Below are positions 25,906 to 32,370 of a DNA stretch of 64,000 bases, piece by piece; the stretch's first letter is position 1; the number at the start of each line of letters is the position of its first letter. The notes beneath the pieces were generated by a model, which saw only the letters and a program-made list of their open reading frames with translations, did not search any database and was not told the origin of the DNA. Made by a program: the position numbers and the translations under genes. The DNA is from Acinetobacter brisouisimilis (GTDB lineage Bacteria > Pseudomonadota > Gammaproteobacteria > Pseudomonadales > Moraxellaceae), in assembly GCF_000368265.1 (NCBI RefSeq), contig NZ_KB851219.1, positions 1,309,870 to 1,373,869 on the forward strand, in the 5' to 3' direction.

Positions 25906-26552
25906 TTATTTTTCAGTTGTTTGCATCAAATAAGCTGTTAAAGCATCATCATCAAATTCTGACTCGTCGTTTGCAGCTCGTTTTTCAGTTCCCTCATGCA
26001 ACATGAGATCAACAAGCTCAACATTTTTAACACCCTTCGATGCCAAGAATGAATGATGCAGTCGTGCAAGCTCTTGCTCTATTCTTCGACCGATGTTGAG
26101 GCTTCCGTATTTTCTAACGTAGGCTGCCCAGATTTTAATTTCTGTGTATGTGAGGTTTTGGACTTCTTCGATGCTTTTACCCGTCGCGACTGCGATTTCA
26201 CAGATGAGTTCCGTTTCGGGTTCGAGCTCTGCGTCTTTCCCAATGAGTTTACTTCTACAATTTTAAACCAAATTGCCTCAGCTAAATCTTGGCTGAAATT
26301 CTGGCGAACTTGAGCTTCTGTAAACTGAAGATTGCCTTCTTCATCGCAAATGGAAGCGGCCAAAATACCTGCCAATGCCTCTTTATTTTCACCAAAAGCA
26401 CGAAGCTTTGCCACGGCAGTATCATAAGAGTACGGTTTGATAAAAGTATCAAACTTAGCATATTCACCCTTGTATTTAATTTGAACTGTGACTGCTTGCG
26501 GCTTAGCAATCAATACACCTGCATTAATTTCTGTAATATCAATCTTTTTCAT
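25906..26552 (-). CDS. tail assembly chaperone GT fusion made by -1 frameshift
   Basis: Product of frame change at the slippery heptamer 26235-26241. It is 106 residues from the G frame plus 109 from the T frame, giving 215. The T part begins DAELEPETELICEIAVATGK, continues through IKIWAAYVRKYGSLNIGRRI and ends LTAYLMQTTEK. The W-AAY-GSLN-GRR-E pattern is that of the lambda gpT type. The T frame has no start codon of its own near its beginning and is intact for 330 bases, which shows selection. In lambda the GT protein recruits tail tube subunits to the tape measure. Confidence 0.9.
26079..26552 (-). CDS. tail assembly chaperone G (unshifted product)
   Basis: 157 residues when no frameshift occurs. 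The first 106 (from MKKIDITEINAGVLIAKPQA) form the chaperone domain. The last 51 (TQSSNPKRNSSVKSQSRRVK onward) are a low-complexity Ser/Lys tail that reads like out-of-frame sequence. It lies between the tail tube and tape measure genes, as gene G does in lambda, where it is made in large excess over GT. Confidence 0.88.
   Translation of the reverse strand: MKKIDITEINAGVLIAKPQAVTVQIKYKGEYAKFDTFIKPYSYDTAVAKLRAFGENKEALAGILAASICDEEGNLQFTEAQVRQNFSQDLAEAIWFKIVEVNSLGKTQSSNPKRNSSVKSQSRRVKASKKSKTSHTQKLKSGQPTLENTEASTSVEE
26235..26241 (-). promoter_or_regulatory. -1 ribosomal frameshift site G GGA AAG
   Basis: On the minus strand the heptamer GGGAAAG is in the right phase (TTG GGA AAG), identical to the slippery site of lambda G-T. 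Slipping moves reading from the G tail into the 109-codon T frame. Confidence 0.92.
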
Positions 26553-26561
26553 TGTTCTATC

Positions 26562-26591
26562 CCAAAAAGAAAGCCCCTTTGTAAGGGGCTA
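26562..26591 (-). terminator. terminator between tail tube and chaperone genes
   Basis: AGCCCCTT-ACA-AAGGGGCT then TTCTTTTT, minus strand. It may set tube protein above chaperone levels. Confidence 0.75.
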
Positions 26592-26604
26592 TGATGATTT
26601 GATG

Positions 26605-27066
26605 TTAGGTTTTAGGAATCCATTTGGTTGCGCTTTTACGTTGCATGGTTACAGTACAGTTGACCAATGTATCTGGATCAAATTTCCACACTGGCGTGGT
26701 CAATGATGCATCCCAACGCCACCAAGTACGATCAGTTGGAAGCGTTAGCTCTCCATTTGTAACTGTAGGAATAGAATCTGAACCAGGCGCACCAATCATA
26801 ATCGTTAATGCCTTTTTGGTAGTGGCCCAATCAACAACTTTTTTATGGCTTGGTTTCTCTTCATCAATATCAAATCCCAATGAGCCATCACCAGGATCAG
26901 AAAGACCAGGAATATAAGATTTGCTTTCTTCTTCATCCAAATCAGTAATTTCAATTTTACCTGCTGAATCTGAACCAGGATCTATCGTCTTCAAACTTTC
27001 AAGACGAGTGACTTCAGTTCCATCGAACGCGAAAAAACGCGAGCCTTGTACACGAATTTTTGCCAT
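26605..27066 (-). CDS. major tail tube protein
   Basis: 153 residues, beta-rich and acidic (ITDLDEEESKSYIPGLSDPG, then GSLGFDIDEE), like lambda gpV N-domain proteins. It sits directly before the G/GT chaperone, the constant gene order in siphoviruses. AGGAG lies 5-10 bases before the ATG. No C-terminal Ig-like domain is present. Confidence 0.88.
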   Translation of the reverse strand: MAKIRVQGSRFFAFDGTEVTRLESLKTIDPGSDSAGKIEITDLDEEESKSYIPGLSDPGDGSLGFDIDEEKPSHKKVVDWATTKKALTIMIGAPGSDSIPTVTNGELTLPTDRTWWRWDASLTTPVWKFDPDTLVNCTVTMQRKSATKWIPKT

Positions 27067-27089
27067 GAGTAATTACTCCTAATTTCAGG

Positions 27090-27116
27090 CATAAAAAAGC
27101 CTCCCGAAGGAGGCGC
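27090..27116 (-). terminator. terminator upstream of the tail tube gene
   Basis: GCCTCC-TTCG-GGAGGC then TTTTTT, minus strand. Confidence 0.75.
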
Positions 27117-27132
27117 GATATTTTTTAATGAT

Positions 27133-27273
27133 TTACCACCATCGTGAGGCGGTAATGATTTGTGGTAATTGCCAAGCCAGTATTGCAAGAATTACAAACC
27201 CTGTTACTTTCCAGAACCCATATTTTTCCATGAGTTTCTCTACCCCCTCTAAAATTTCTGTTATATTAGGCAC
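27133..27273 (-). CDS. small membrane protein (46 aa)
   Basis: GTG start at 27273 with AAGGAG about 9-14 bases upstream. The peptide starts MPNITEILEGVEKLMEKYGF, has one membrane helix (VTGFVILAILAWQLPQII) and ends in ASRWW. It lies at the left edge of the accessory cassette inserted in the tail operon. Function unknown. A second small one-helix protein lies at the other edge of the cassette (30561-30689). Confidence 0.6.
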   Translation of the reverse strand: MPNITEILEGVEKLMEKYGFWKVTGFVILAILAWQLPQIITASRWW

Positions 27274-27312
27274 AGAGATATTTCTCCTTAACTGTCGCTA
27301 GTTGAGTGGATT

Positions 27313-27347
27313 TAAAAACCTCAGTGTTAGCGCACTGGGGTTTTTGC
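27313..27347. terminator. bidirectional terminator
   Basis: AAAACCTCAGTG-TTAGCG-CACTGGGGTTTT, with T runs on both strands. Confidence 0.7.
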
Positions 27348-27424
27348 TTTTTAGGTACTTCCAACCTAATAAGGCAATTATTATTTAGAAGCTGTTTGAT
27401 TTCCTCCGGCCCGGTTTCCACAAG

Positions 27425-27462
27425 GCATAAAAAAACCACCTCGAAGGGTGGTTAAATTTTTT
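27425..27462 (-). terminator. terminator of antirepressor 2
   Basis: AACCACC-CTTCGA-GGTGGTT then TTTTT, minus strand, just after the antirepressor stop. Confidence 0.8.
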
Positions 27463-27468
27463 AGGGGC

Positions 27469-28317
27469 TTAGCTCACTTTGACTAGCCCACATTCTTTTA
27501 ACTGTTTATATCCCATACCGCCACCATGCCAGTTATGCGTTTTAGAGAGTTCAAAAATCGGCATATACACATCACGTCCAACAACCTGTCTTGCACTTTC
27601 AGCACCAAATTTAAAATGATCGTGGATGCCATGCCCCATTGATGGGCTGAGTTTTATGATGGTACTACCAAATTCAGACCACCAATGATTCAGCCAAAGC
27701 ATGTGGCGGGCGGTTGCATCGGCATGTTGGTCAGGTTGTGTTTGTTTGTCTTGGCTAAACAGTGCAATCAGTTGATGTACATACGCCACGGCGATTGGCA
27801 GCATGTCATACGGAATTTCATCTATGCCGTTTATTGCAAAGCGTTGGTGAATCAGTTTATAGGCTTCGCTAAAGTTGAGGTGTTTGGTTTTGGCGACAAG
27901 CATATTCACGGCGTCATTAAGTGCGACACGTTCAGCTTTTGAGTTGCCTTGTCTTGCGGTTTGTACTGCAAAGTAGCAGTCTTCCAGTTTTTCAAATACT
28001 TCCCATGCTTGGTCAGTGTCGAGCATTTTGGCATGGCGGGCTGCACCACGTTCTGTCCATAAATTAACAATTCTCGCATTCTTTTTGACAGCGTGACAAT
28101 TAGTCACGCTGTTCTTAAATGCCTTTAATTCAGAACCTTCCAATTTATAAAAATGTTTACCTTCTACAAATCTTTCAACATTTCTAGAGAAGTTCTGACG
28201 AATGTTATCTATATCTGTGCCATAAAAATCTGCAAGCATTTCAGTAGTAACAACTGGAATAGATTTGAAATTAATGATTGATACTTTCGTATCGTTGATT
28301 TGTGCTATATTTGACAT
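27469..28317 (-). CDS. phage antirepressor 2 (ORF6N-type N-domain)
   Basis: 282 residues. The N-terminal domain (IPVVTTEMLADFYGTDIDNI, then VERFVEGKHFYKLEGSELKA and IVNLWTERGAARHAKMLDTD) is the ORF6N antirepressor DNA-binding type. The second half (LNFSEAYKLIHQRFAINGID, then LPIAVAYVHQLIALFSQ) is paralogous to the same part of antirepressor 1 although the N-domains differ. Divergent from the Arc-like repressor at 28486 with AACC/GGTT operators between. AAGGA lies 8 bases before the ATG. Confidence 0.85.
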   Translation of the reverse strand: MSNIAQINDTKVSIINFKSIPVVTTEMLADFYGTDIDNIRQNFSRNVERFVEGKHFYKLEGSELKAFKNSVTNCHAVKKNARIVNLWTERGAARHAKMLDTDQAWEVFEKLEDCYFAVQTARQGNSKAERVALNDAVNMLVAKTKHLNFSEAYKLIHQRFAINGIDEIPYDMLPIAVAYVHQLIALFSQDKQTQPDQHADATARHMLWLNHWWSEFGSTIIKLSPSMGHGIHDHFKFGAESARQVVGRDVYMPIFELSKTHNWHGGGMGYKQLKECGLVKVS

Positions 28318-28351
28318 ATCAATATTCCTTGCAATGGTTTGTTGATATAAG

Positions 28352-28388
28352 CCCCATGAATCTTGGTCGAGGAGTGGGGCTTTTTTAA
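28352..28388 (+). terminator. hairpin with T run in the antirepressor-2 leader
   Basis: AGCCCC pairs with GGGGCT across a loop of about 20 bases, followed on the plus strand by TTTTTT. Same design and position as the hairpin at 10768-10806; both loops hold ATCTTGG in the antirepressor-2 plus sense and antirepressor-1 minus sense. Confidence 0.6.
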
Positions 28389-28390
28389 CA

Positions 28391-28440
28391 AATAAACCAA
28401 TCTGGTTTATTATGGTTTAAAATTAAACCATTGAGGTTAA
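28391..28440. promoter_or_regulatory. Arc-2 operator cluster
   Basis: Three overlapping inverted repeats: AATAAACC-AATCT-GGTTTATT (28391-28411), ATGGTTTAA-AA-TTAAACCAT (28412-28431) and AACC-ATTGA-GGTT (28426-28438). All use AACC/GGTT half-sites and lie between the divergent antirepressor 2 and Arc 2 genes. Confidence 0.72.
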
Positions 28441-28485
28441 TAAGTCAATGTGCTATTTTCTAAATATTGAAAATGGGAGAACCAC

Positions 28486-28962
28486 ATGACTGAAGAAGCT
28501 CAACTAAAATTGAGAGTCCCTCAAGACCTCAAGGAATATATCGACATAGAGGCTAAAAACAATTATCGAACCATAAATGGCGAAGTTGTTTACCGACTTG
28601 AACAATCTAAAAGAATCAATAAAAAAGAGTTAGAAGATAAAGCACATGAGTTTGCTTATATTTTAGCTTCCGCTTTAATCCAAGACCCCGATGTTGACAT
28701 ACACGGTGTGGTGCATGGTTTTAGACAACCATCAATTAAGGGTGTTCAGCAAGCATTTCAACTTTTTTTATACCGTGATCCAAGTAATAGAAAAGATCTT
28801 GGTATGGAGGAGACTGATGATGGGGTTAGATTTTTTAATCTAGAAGATGAATACTTTATTAGTAATAAGAATCCATTCCCTGATGGCGCTTATTCCATAA
28901 ACCATTTGTCGAGGATTTTAGAAAGATTATATTTTCTACCTATGATGTTGCCTAAACAATAA
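28486..28962 (+). CDS. Arc-like repressor 2 with C-terminal extension
   Basis: 158 residues. The first 45 are a ribbon-helix-helix (AQLKLRVPQDLKEYIDIEAK, then TINGEVVYRLEQS). The remaining 110 residues (VDIHGVVHGFRQPSIKGVQQ, later FFNLEDEYFISNKNPFPDG) are not part of a usual Arc protein and may sense a ligand or partner. GGGAGAA lies 6 bases before the ATG. Pairs with antirepressor 2 as a second immI-like switch, with its own operator sequence, so it should not cross-talk with Arc 1. Confidence 0.8.
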   Translation: MTEEAQLKLRVPQDLKEYIDIEAKNNYRTINGEVVYRLEQSKRINKKELEDKAHEFAYILASALIQDPDVDIHGVVHGFRQPSIKGVQQAFQLFLYRDPSNRKDLGMEETDDGVRFFNLEDEYFISNKNPFPDGAYSINHLSRILERLYFLPMMLPKQ

Positions 28963-28986
28963 GATGCTTAATAACTGCATACCATT

Positions 28987-29015
28987 GAAAAAAGCACCTT
29001 AAGGTGCTTTTTTCA
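28987..29015. terminator. bidirectional terminator
   Basis: AAAAAAGCACCTTAAGGTGCTTTTTT between the convergent Arc-2 and HEPN genes. Confidence 0.88.
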
Positions 29016-29024
29016 ATGAAACAA

Positions 29025-29444
29025 TTATGCAGTTTTTTGAGGAAAATATTTTCCAAGTAAAGCTTCTATGAGCAGTATTGCTCGTTCACTTTCCACTTGT
29101 GCCGTAACCAAATCACCTTTTGTAAACTTACGATCTAAAAAATAATCTGCCTTAACACGTATATTGTGTATTGTCCTTAACTTTAATTCTAATTTCTCAA
29201 ACTCACTATCATTTAACTTATCAGCAACTAAGGTACAACATGTACGAAGAGCCTCGTGTGTTCCACCACCTGCTGAATTAAACTCTTTTGGGTATTTTTC
29301 ACTTAAAAGAGATTTAACTGCATGAAATAATTCATAATAGTATCTGCCAGAGCAAGAGCGATATATTGCTTCGATATCAATATCTTCAGGGTTAACATTT
29401 AGAAGAAAATCAGCAACTTTCCTAAAATTAACTCTATCCATCAA
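29025..29444 (-). CDS. HEPN-domain protein (putative RNase effector)
   Basis: 139 residues. Matches the HEPN pattern: a helix with R-YYYELF-H (R-x6-H, about residues 32-39) that carries the family's RNase-type Arg and His, THEALRTCC in the next helix, then RVKADYFLDRKFTKGD and an Ala/Glu-rich last helix. HEPN proteins are common RNA-cleaving effectors of toxin-antitoxin and abortive-infection systems. Its ATG overlaps the end of the upstream helical-repeat gene (ATGA), so the two are coupled. The partner is not a MNT nucleotidyltransferase, so it is not a standard MNT-HEPN pair. Confidence 0.75.
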   Translation of the reverse strand: MMDRVNFRKVADFLLNVNPEDIDIEAIYRSCSGRYYYELFHAVKSLLSEKYPKEFNSAGGGTHEALRTCCTLVADKLNDSEFEKLELKLRTIHNIRVKADYFLDRKFTKGDLVTAQVESERAILLIEALLGKYFPQKTA

Positions 29445-30292
29445 GCTACCTGCTGATTGTCATTTTCATGTTTATAACTATAGTCAAGCCCAAAATAATA
29501 ATTTAGGCGTTCTGATACTTTTCTAAATTCACTCAAAGTTTCAGAATAGCATTCACGTCTTTTTGTAAGTATTAAATCTTGGAAATCATCATTCATTTGC
29601 CCAAGAACAAATTCCGCACTCTCATCTGATTCATTTAAAGGCAAATATATTGTAGTCGAAAATTGTGACCTTGATAGATCACATTGAGTTTCTTCTCGAT
29701 AATCAGATGTAAATGTGAAATATTTATAGAAAACTGTATCCATAAGAGTTCTGTAGAATCTAAAAATCTCTAGAGGAACACTTATTTCAGATAAAAATTT
29801 AGACGTCTTATTTGCTATTTTTAATAATCTTTCTTGCTCATCATTTAATTCTATTGAAGCAATTTCACGTAATTGCTCAACTTCTTTTAAATATCCATAT
29901 GGGCACAAGGTTTTGAAAATATCCGAAAAAACCTGCTTATCATTCTGTGCATTAGAAATCGCTGCCATATATATTTCTATAGCTGACGTATGTTCACCAT
30001 TTAACATCAAAACATTAGCATAATTCATTGAAGAACTAACACTATGGTTTGTCATATTATAAGCATATTTAAAATGACTAATCGCAGACCTTAAATCGTT
30101 TTCATATATAGAAAGGATTCCTTTTCCTGTATAACAATCAAATGCTTCTCTTGTACTCAAAGCTTCTAAACTTTTTCTTAAAATAGCCTTTCGCTTCCCC
30201 ATTTCACCAAAAGCATTTTGATCTTTAAGACCTCTGTGGGTAAAGAAGTATATTACTTCCTCTAACTTAGTGTTTGCTAATAATAGCTGCAT
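29441..30292 (-). CDS. helical-repeat (TPR-like) partner of the HEPN protein
   Basis: 283 residues, all-helical. Residues about 40-130 read as TPR-like repeats (AFDCYTGKGILSIYENDLRS, AISHFKYAYNMTNHSVSSSM, YANVLMLNGEHTSAIEIYMA). The rest has no recognised domain. It is first in a two-gene operon with its own promoter at 30359-30387 and an inverted repeat in the leader. It could be the sensor or inhibitor of the HEPN protein; this is inferred from gene order. Confidence 0.7.
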   Translation of the reverse strand: MQLLLANTKLEEVIYFFTHRGLKDQNAFGEMGKRKAILRKSLEALSTREAFDCYTGKGILSIYENDLRSAISHFKYAYNMTNHSVSSSMNYANVLMLNGEHTSAIEIYMAAISNAQNDKQVFSDIFKTLCPYGYLKEVEQLREIASIELNDEQERLLKIANKTSKFLSEISVPLEIFRFYRTLMDTVFYKYFTFTSDYREETQCDLSRSQFSTTIYLPLNESDESAEFVLGQMNDDFQDLILTKRRECYSETLSEFRKVSERLNYYFGLDYSYKHENDNQQVA

Positions 30293-30297
30293 TAAAT

Positions 30298-30350
30298 TGA
30301 CCCTAATTTTTTTAATAAAAATACCCTCTTATCATTGGATAACAGGGTCA
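30298..30350 (-). promoter_or_regulatory. leader inverted repeats of the HEPN operon
   Basis: TGACCCT (30298-30304) and AGGGTCA (30344-30350) are perfect complements in the 5' leader. Between them is an alternative hairpin (30324-30347) using the same AGGG/CCCT bases and followed by TATTTTTATT on the minus strand. The two pairings exclude each other, as in an attenuator; the arms could also be an operator for autoregulation. Confidence 0.5.
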
Positions 30351-30358
30351 TTACATGC

Positions 30359-30387
30359 ATATTATGCGATATCAATTTTTCGGTCAA
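30359..30387 (-). promoter_or_regulatory. promoter of the HEPN operon
   Basis: -35 TTGACC (30382-30387), 17-bp spacer, -10 TAATAT (30359-30364) on the minus strand: a near-consensus sigma-70 promoter 70 bp before the first gene. Confidence 0.75.
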
Positions 30388-30560
30388 TCTTTTTTCACTT
30401 ACCATGCGTAAGCTTAAATAACAATACTTATCCTCAGCAAATGCGTTAAATGTTGTCGTTACGCTAAAATAGTTGATCATTAATGCAACAAAGTTTAACT
30501 ATATCAACTTCCTATTTGCAAGTACCTTCTTTTTAGACATTACCACCAACTTCCAACAAT

Positions 30561-30689
30561 TCAAGCTAAGCCTATATAAAAAGCAGCAACACGAATCAAA
30601 AATCTAACAAGCATGATGAACCCAGTAATCAGCGCAATATGCCAAAATATTTTGATAAAACTTTCAGGCTTTAAATTCATAGCTTCCAT
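30561..30689 (-). CDS. small membrane protein (42 aa)
   Basis: MEAMNLKPESFIKIFWHIAL then a single membrane helix (ITGFIMLVRFLIRVAAFYIG). AGGAG lies 5-9 bases before the ATG, a strong ribosome site. Located between the tail-completion operon terminators and the HEPN promoter. Function unknown. Confidence 0.62.
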   Translation of the reverse strand: MEAMNLKPESFIKIFWHIALITGFIMLVRFLIRVAAFYIGLA

Positions 30690-30764
30690 AGTCGCTCCTA
30701 GAAACTTAAATGAAAATTTGTTATCTTTACTCACAAATCTGATCCTTAATTGACCTAAGGTTTG

Positions 30765-30802
30765 GAAACAAAAAAGCCAAGAACTGCAATTCTTGGCTTT
30801 TT
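30765..30802. terminator. bidirectional terminator
   Basis: AAAAAGCCAAGAA-CTGCA-TTCTTGGCTTTTT; T runs on both strands. Confidence 0.85.
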
Positions 30803-30814
30803 GCTTTTGATATA

Positions 30815-30841
30815 AAAAAACCTCGCTATAGCGAGGTCTGT
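30815..30841 (-). terminator. terminator after the tail completion gene
   Basis: GACCTCGCTATAGCGAGGTTTTTTT on the minus strand. It marks the right edge of the accessory cassette within the tail operon. Confidence 0.82.
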
Positions 30842-30853
30842 CTTTCTTCTAAA

Positions 30854-31225
30854 CTAACGATTCACATGCCAACTAACATCAAAACTGTAGTGTGGCATGC
30901 CTGTCACAGGGTCTTTATCCTGATTACCATAACGAGTGACATAACACTCTGTTTCAATCGCATTGCGTACTGCTTTGGCAACCTCACTGACCACATCATC
31001 ATCCATGGCATACACATCAATCTGTACATCAACACGGTCACAACTCGGAACATCATCCAGCTCGTTGTATGGATCACCCCCCACAATCTGCCAAGTCACA
31101 TACGGCGGTTGCGGATTGTCAGGAGCAATCCCAAAACTGTATGCCCGTAAAATGCCATTGCTTTCAAGCAAAGCAACCACAGCGGCATTGGCTTTCAGCA
31201 CGGGAAAAATAGGCAAATCAATCAT
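30854..31225 (-). CDS. tail completion/terminator protein, DUF3168-like
   Basis: 123 residues: FPVLKANAAVVALLESNGIL, YVTWQIVGGDPYNELDDVPS and VDVQIDVYAMDDDVVSEVAK are the family's signature segments. Forms the ring that ends the tail tube (gpU-like). Overlaps the upstream gene by 4 bases. Confidence 0.85.
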   Translation of the reverse strand: MIDLPIFPVLKANAAVVALLESNGILRAYSFGIAPDNPQPPYVTWQIVGGDPYNELDDVPSCDRVDVQIDVYAMDDDVVSEVAKAVRNAIETECYVTRYGNQDKDPVTGMPHYSFDVSWHVNR

Positions 31226-31686
31226 GACAAGCCTCCTAAAATAATATTGATTTCAGCAGAAAACACCTGCACAAACTTGTCAGTAATCTGTCCCACATTT
31301 TTAGACAGTGCAGGACGCATAAATGGTTGCGCGGCAATTTCACTGGTCCCAAACTCGATATAATGCCAGTACGTGGTAATGCCACCTGGTAAACCTGACA
31401 ATGCCGTTTTATCTGTGTATTTGTTCTGCGCTGCACCACCACGTATCCCAACACGCATACGAATTTCATTGGAATTACTGGTTTTACCTGTCTGTGTGAC
31501 AATGTTTTTCCAGATTTTCTCTTTGGTAATCGGGTCATCCAGTGCTTTGGCATTTGCTCGAGCGGCATCACGGGCAATATTCATGGCTTGCCGTGCCGAC
31601 TTTCGTGTAATGCGCTTAATGGTACTTTTCTTTCCAATCGCCTTAAGTTTCTGCCGCAACTGCTCTAAACCTTGGATACGTACCAT
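31222..31686 (-). CDS. HK97 gp10-like head-tail joining protein
   Basis: 154 residues from the ATG at 31686 (MVRIQGLEQLRQKLKAIGKK); GAGG lies 6 bases upstream. A longer frame to 31725 overlaps the previous gene and is less likely. The conserved end (YWHYIEFGTSEIAAQPFMRP then ALSKN) is diagnostic for the HK97 gp10 family, which joins the head connector to the tail. Confidence 0.88.
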   Translation of the reverse strand: MVRIQGLEQLRQKLKAIGKKSTIKRITRKSARQAMNIARDAARANAKALDDPITKEKIWKNIVTQTGKTSNSNEIRMRVGIRGGAAQNKYTDKTALSGLPGGITTYWHYIEFGTSEIAAQPFMRPALSKNVGQITDKFVQVFSAEINIILGGLS

Positions 31687-31693
31687 AAGCACC

Positions 31694-32047
31694 TCATGGA
31701 TTCCATGCCTTTTCCCCTGTGGCAAGGTTCAAGGTCAAATATTCACGGCGACTGTCAGGATCTGCCATCGGGTTACCATCAATACGGTAGTAATAACCTT
31801 CAAACTTCACCCGCATCGAGGAGCTAATTTGCTTCGCAGTTTGGCTATAACGAATTTTCGCCCGAGCCTGAATAGTACTTTGAGCTGCTTTCGCAGCAAT
31901 CTGATCTTTGGTAGATAGGTCTGTGACTTCTGCCCAAAGCGTTGCAAGATCTGTCCACTGACTAATTTGCTTGCCTGTTCTAGGGTCTTGCCCTGTCACT
32001 TCTTCATATTGAATGGTGATGCGGTGTTTTAAGTTAAATGCTTTCAT
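31694..32047 (-). CDS. head closure protein (head-tail adaptor)
   Basis: About 117 residues: LKHRITIQYEEVTGQDPRTG at the N-terminus, RREYLTLNLATGEKAWNP at the end. This is the phage head closure / SPP1 gp16-type family, a beta barrel closing the connector. A second ATG one codon downstream of 32050 is equally possible as the start. Lies in the usual place between connector and gp10 genes. Confidence 0.85.
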   Translation of the reverse strand: MKAFNLKHRITIQYEEVTGQDPRTGKQISQWTDLATLWAEVTDLSTKDQIAAKAAQSTIQARAKIRYSQTAKQISSSMRVKFEGYYYRIDGNPMADPDSRREYLTLNLATGEKAWNP

Positions 32048-32055
32048 CAATCACC

Positions 32056-32370
32056 TCACACCACAGTCGGACTACGAAATGGGTAGAGCAAAGCCCGAAC
32101 TGGTGGCGGCAAATAATTGCCATCACTAGGCATTTCACCCTCAATATTGCGGTACTGGTCGTAATAACCACACAGCAGCAAAACCGCCTGTGTGAATTGT
32201 GCTGGATAAGTCACTTTCCCCGTATTTGCATCTGCAACAAAAGTGTCTGTCACATACGAAAAAACCGCAGATTCTGCGGCTTGTCGATAAGCATCAAGGA
32301 GAGTGTCTTCATCATCTGAATCATAGCGCAAATGCTGTTTAACAAGCGCTAAAGTGGTAATTGCCATCAT
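32056..32370 (-). CDS. head-tail connector protein, gp6-like
   Basis: About 104 residues from the ATG at 32370, which has AAGGGG 5-10 bases upstream; a frame to 32388 would add six. Contains VKQHLRYDSDDEDTLLDAYR and AVLLLCGYYDQYRN, the pattern of the HK97 gp6/DNA-packaging connector family. It overlaps the portal stop codon. Confidence 0.85.
   Translation of the reverse strand: MMAITTLALVKQHLRYDSDDEDTLLDAYRQAAESAVFSYVTDTFVADANTGKVTYPAQFTQAVLLLCGYYDQYRNIEGEMPSDGNYLPPPVRALLYPFRSPTVV

Noticed and set aside
27266..27421. 51-codon minus frame with GTG start (VETGPEEIKQLLNNN) overlapping the small membrane gene
   Set aside because: No ribosome site before the GTG and it runs through a bidirectional terminator hairpin, although its stop overlaps the next start.
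30292..30480. 62-codon frame ending in TAATG at the TPR-like gene
   Set aside because: It has no ribosome site, and a near-consensus promoter (30359-30387) lies within it, so the region is the promoter and leader of the HEPN operon.
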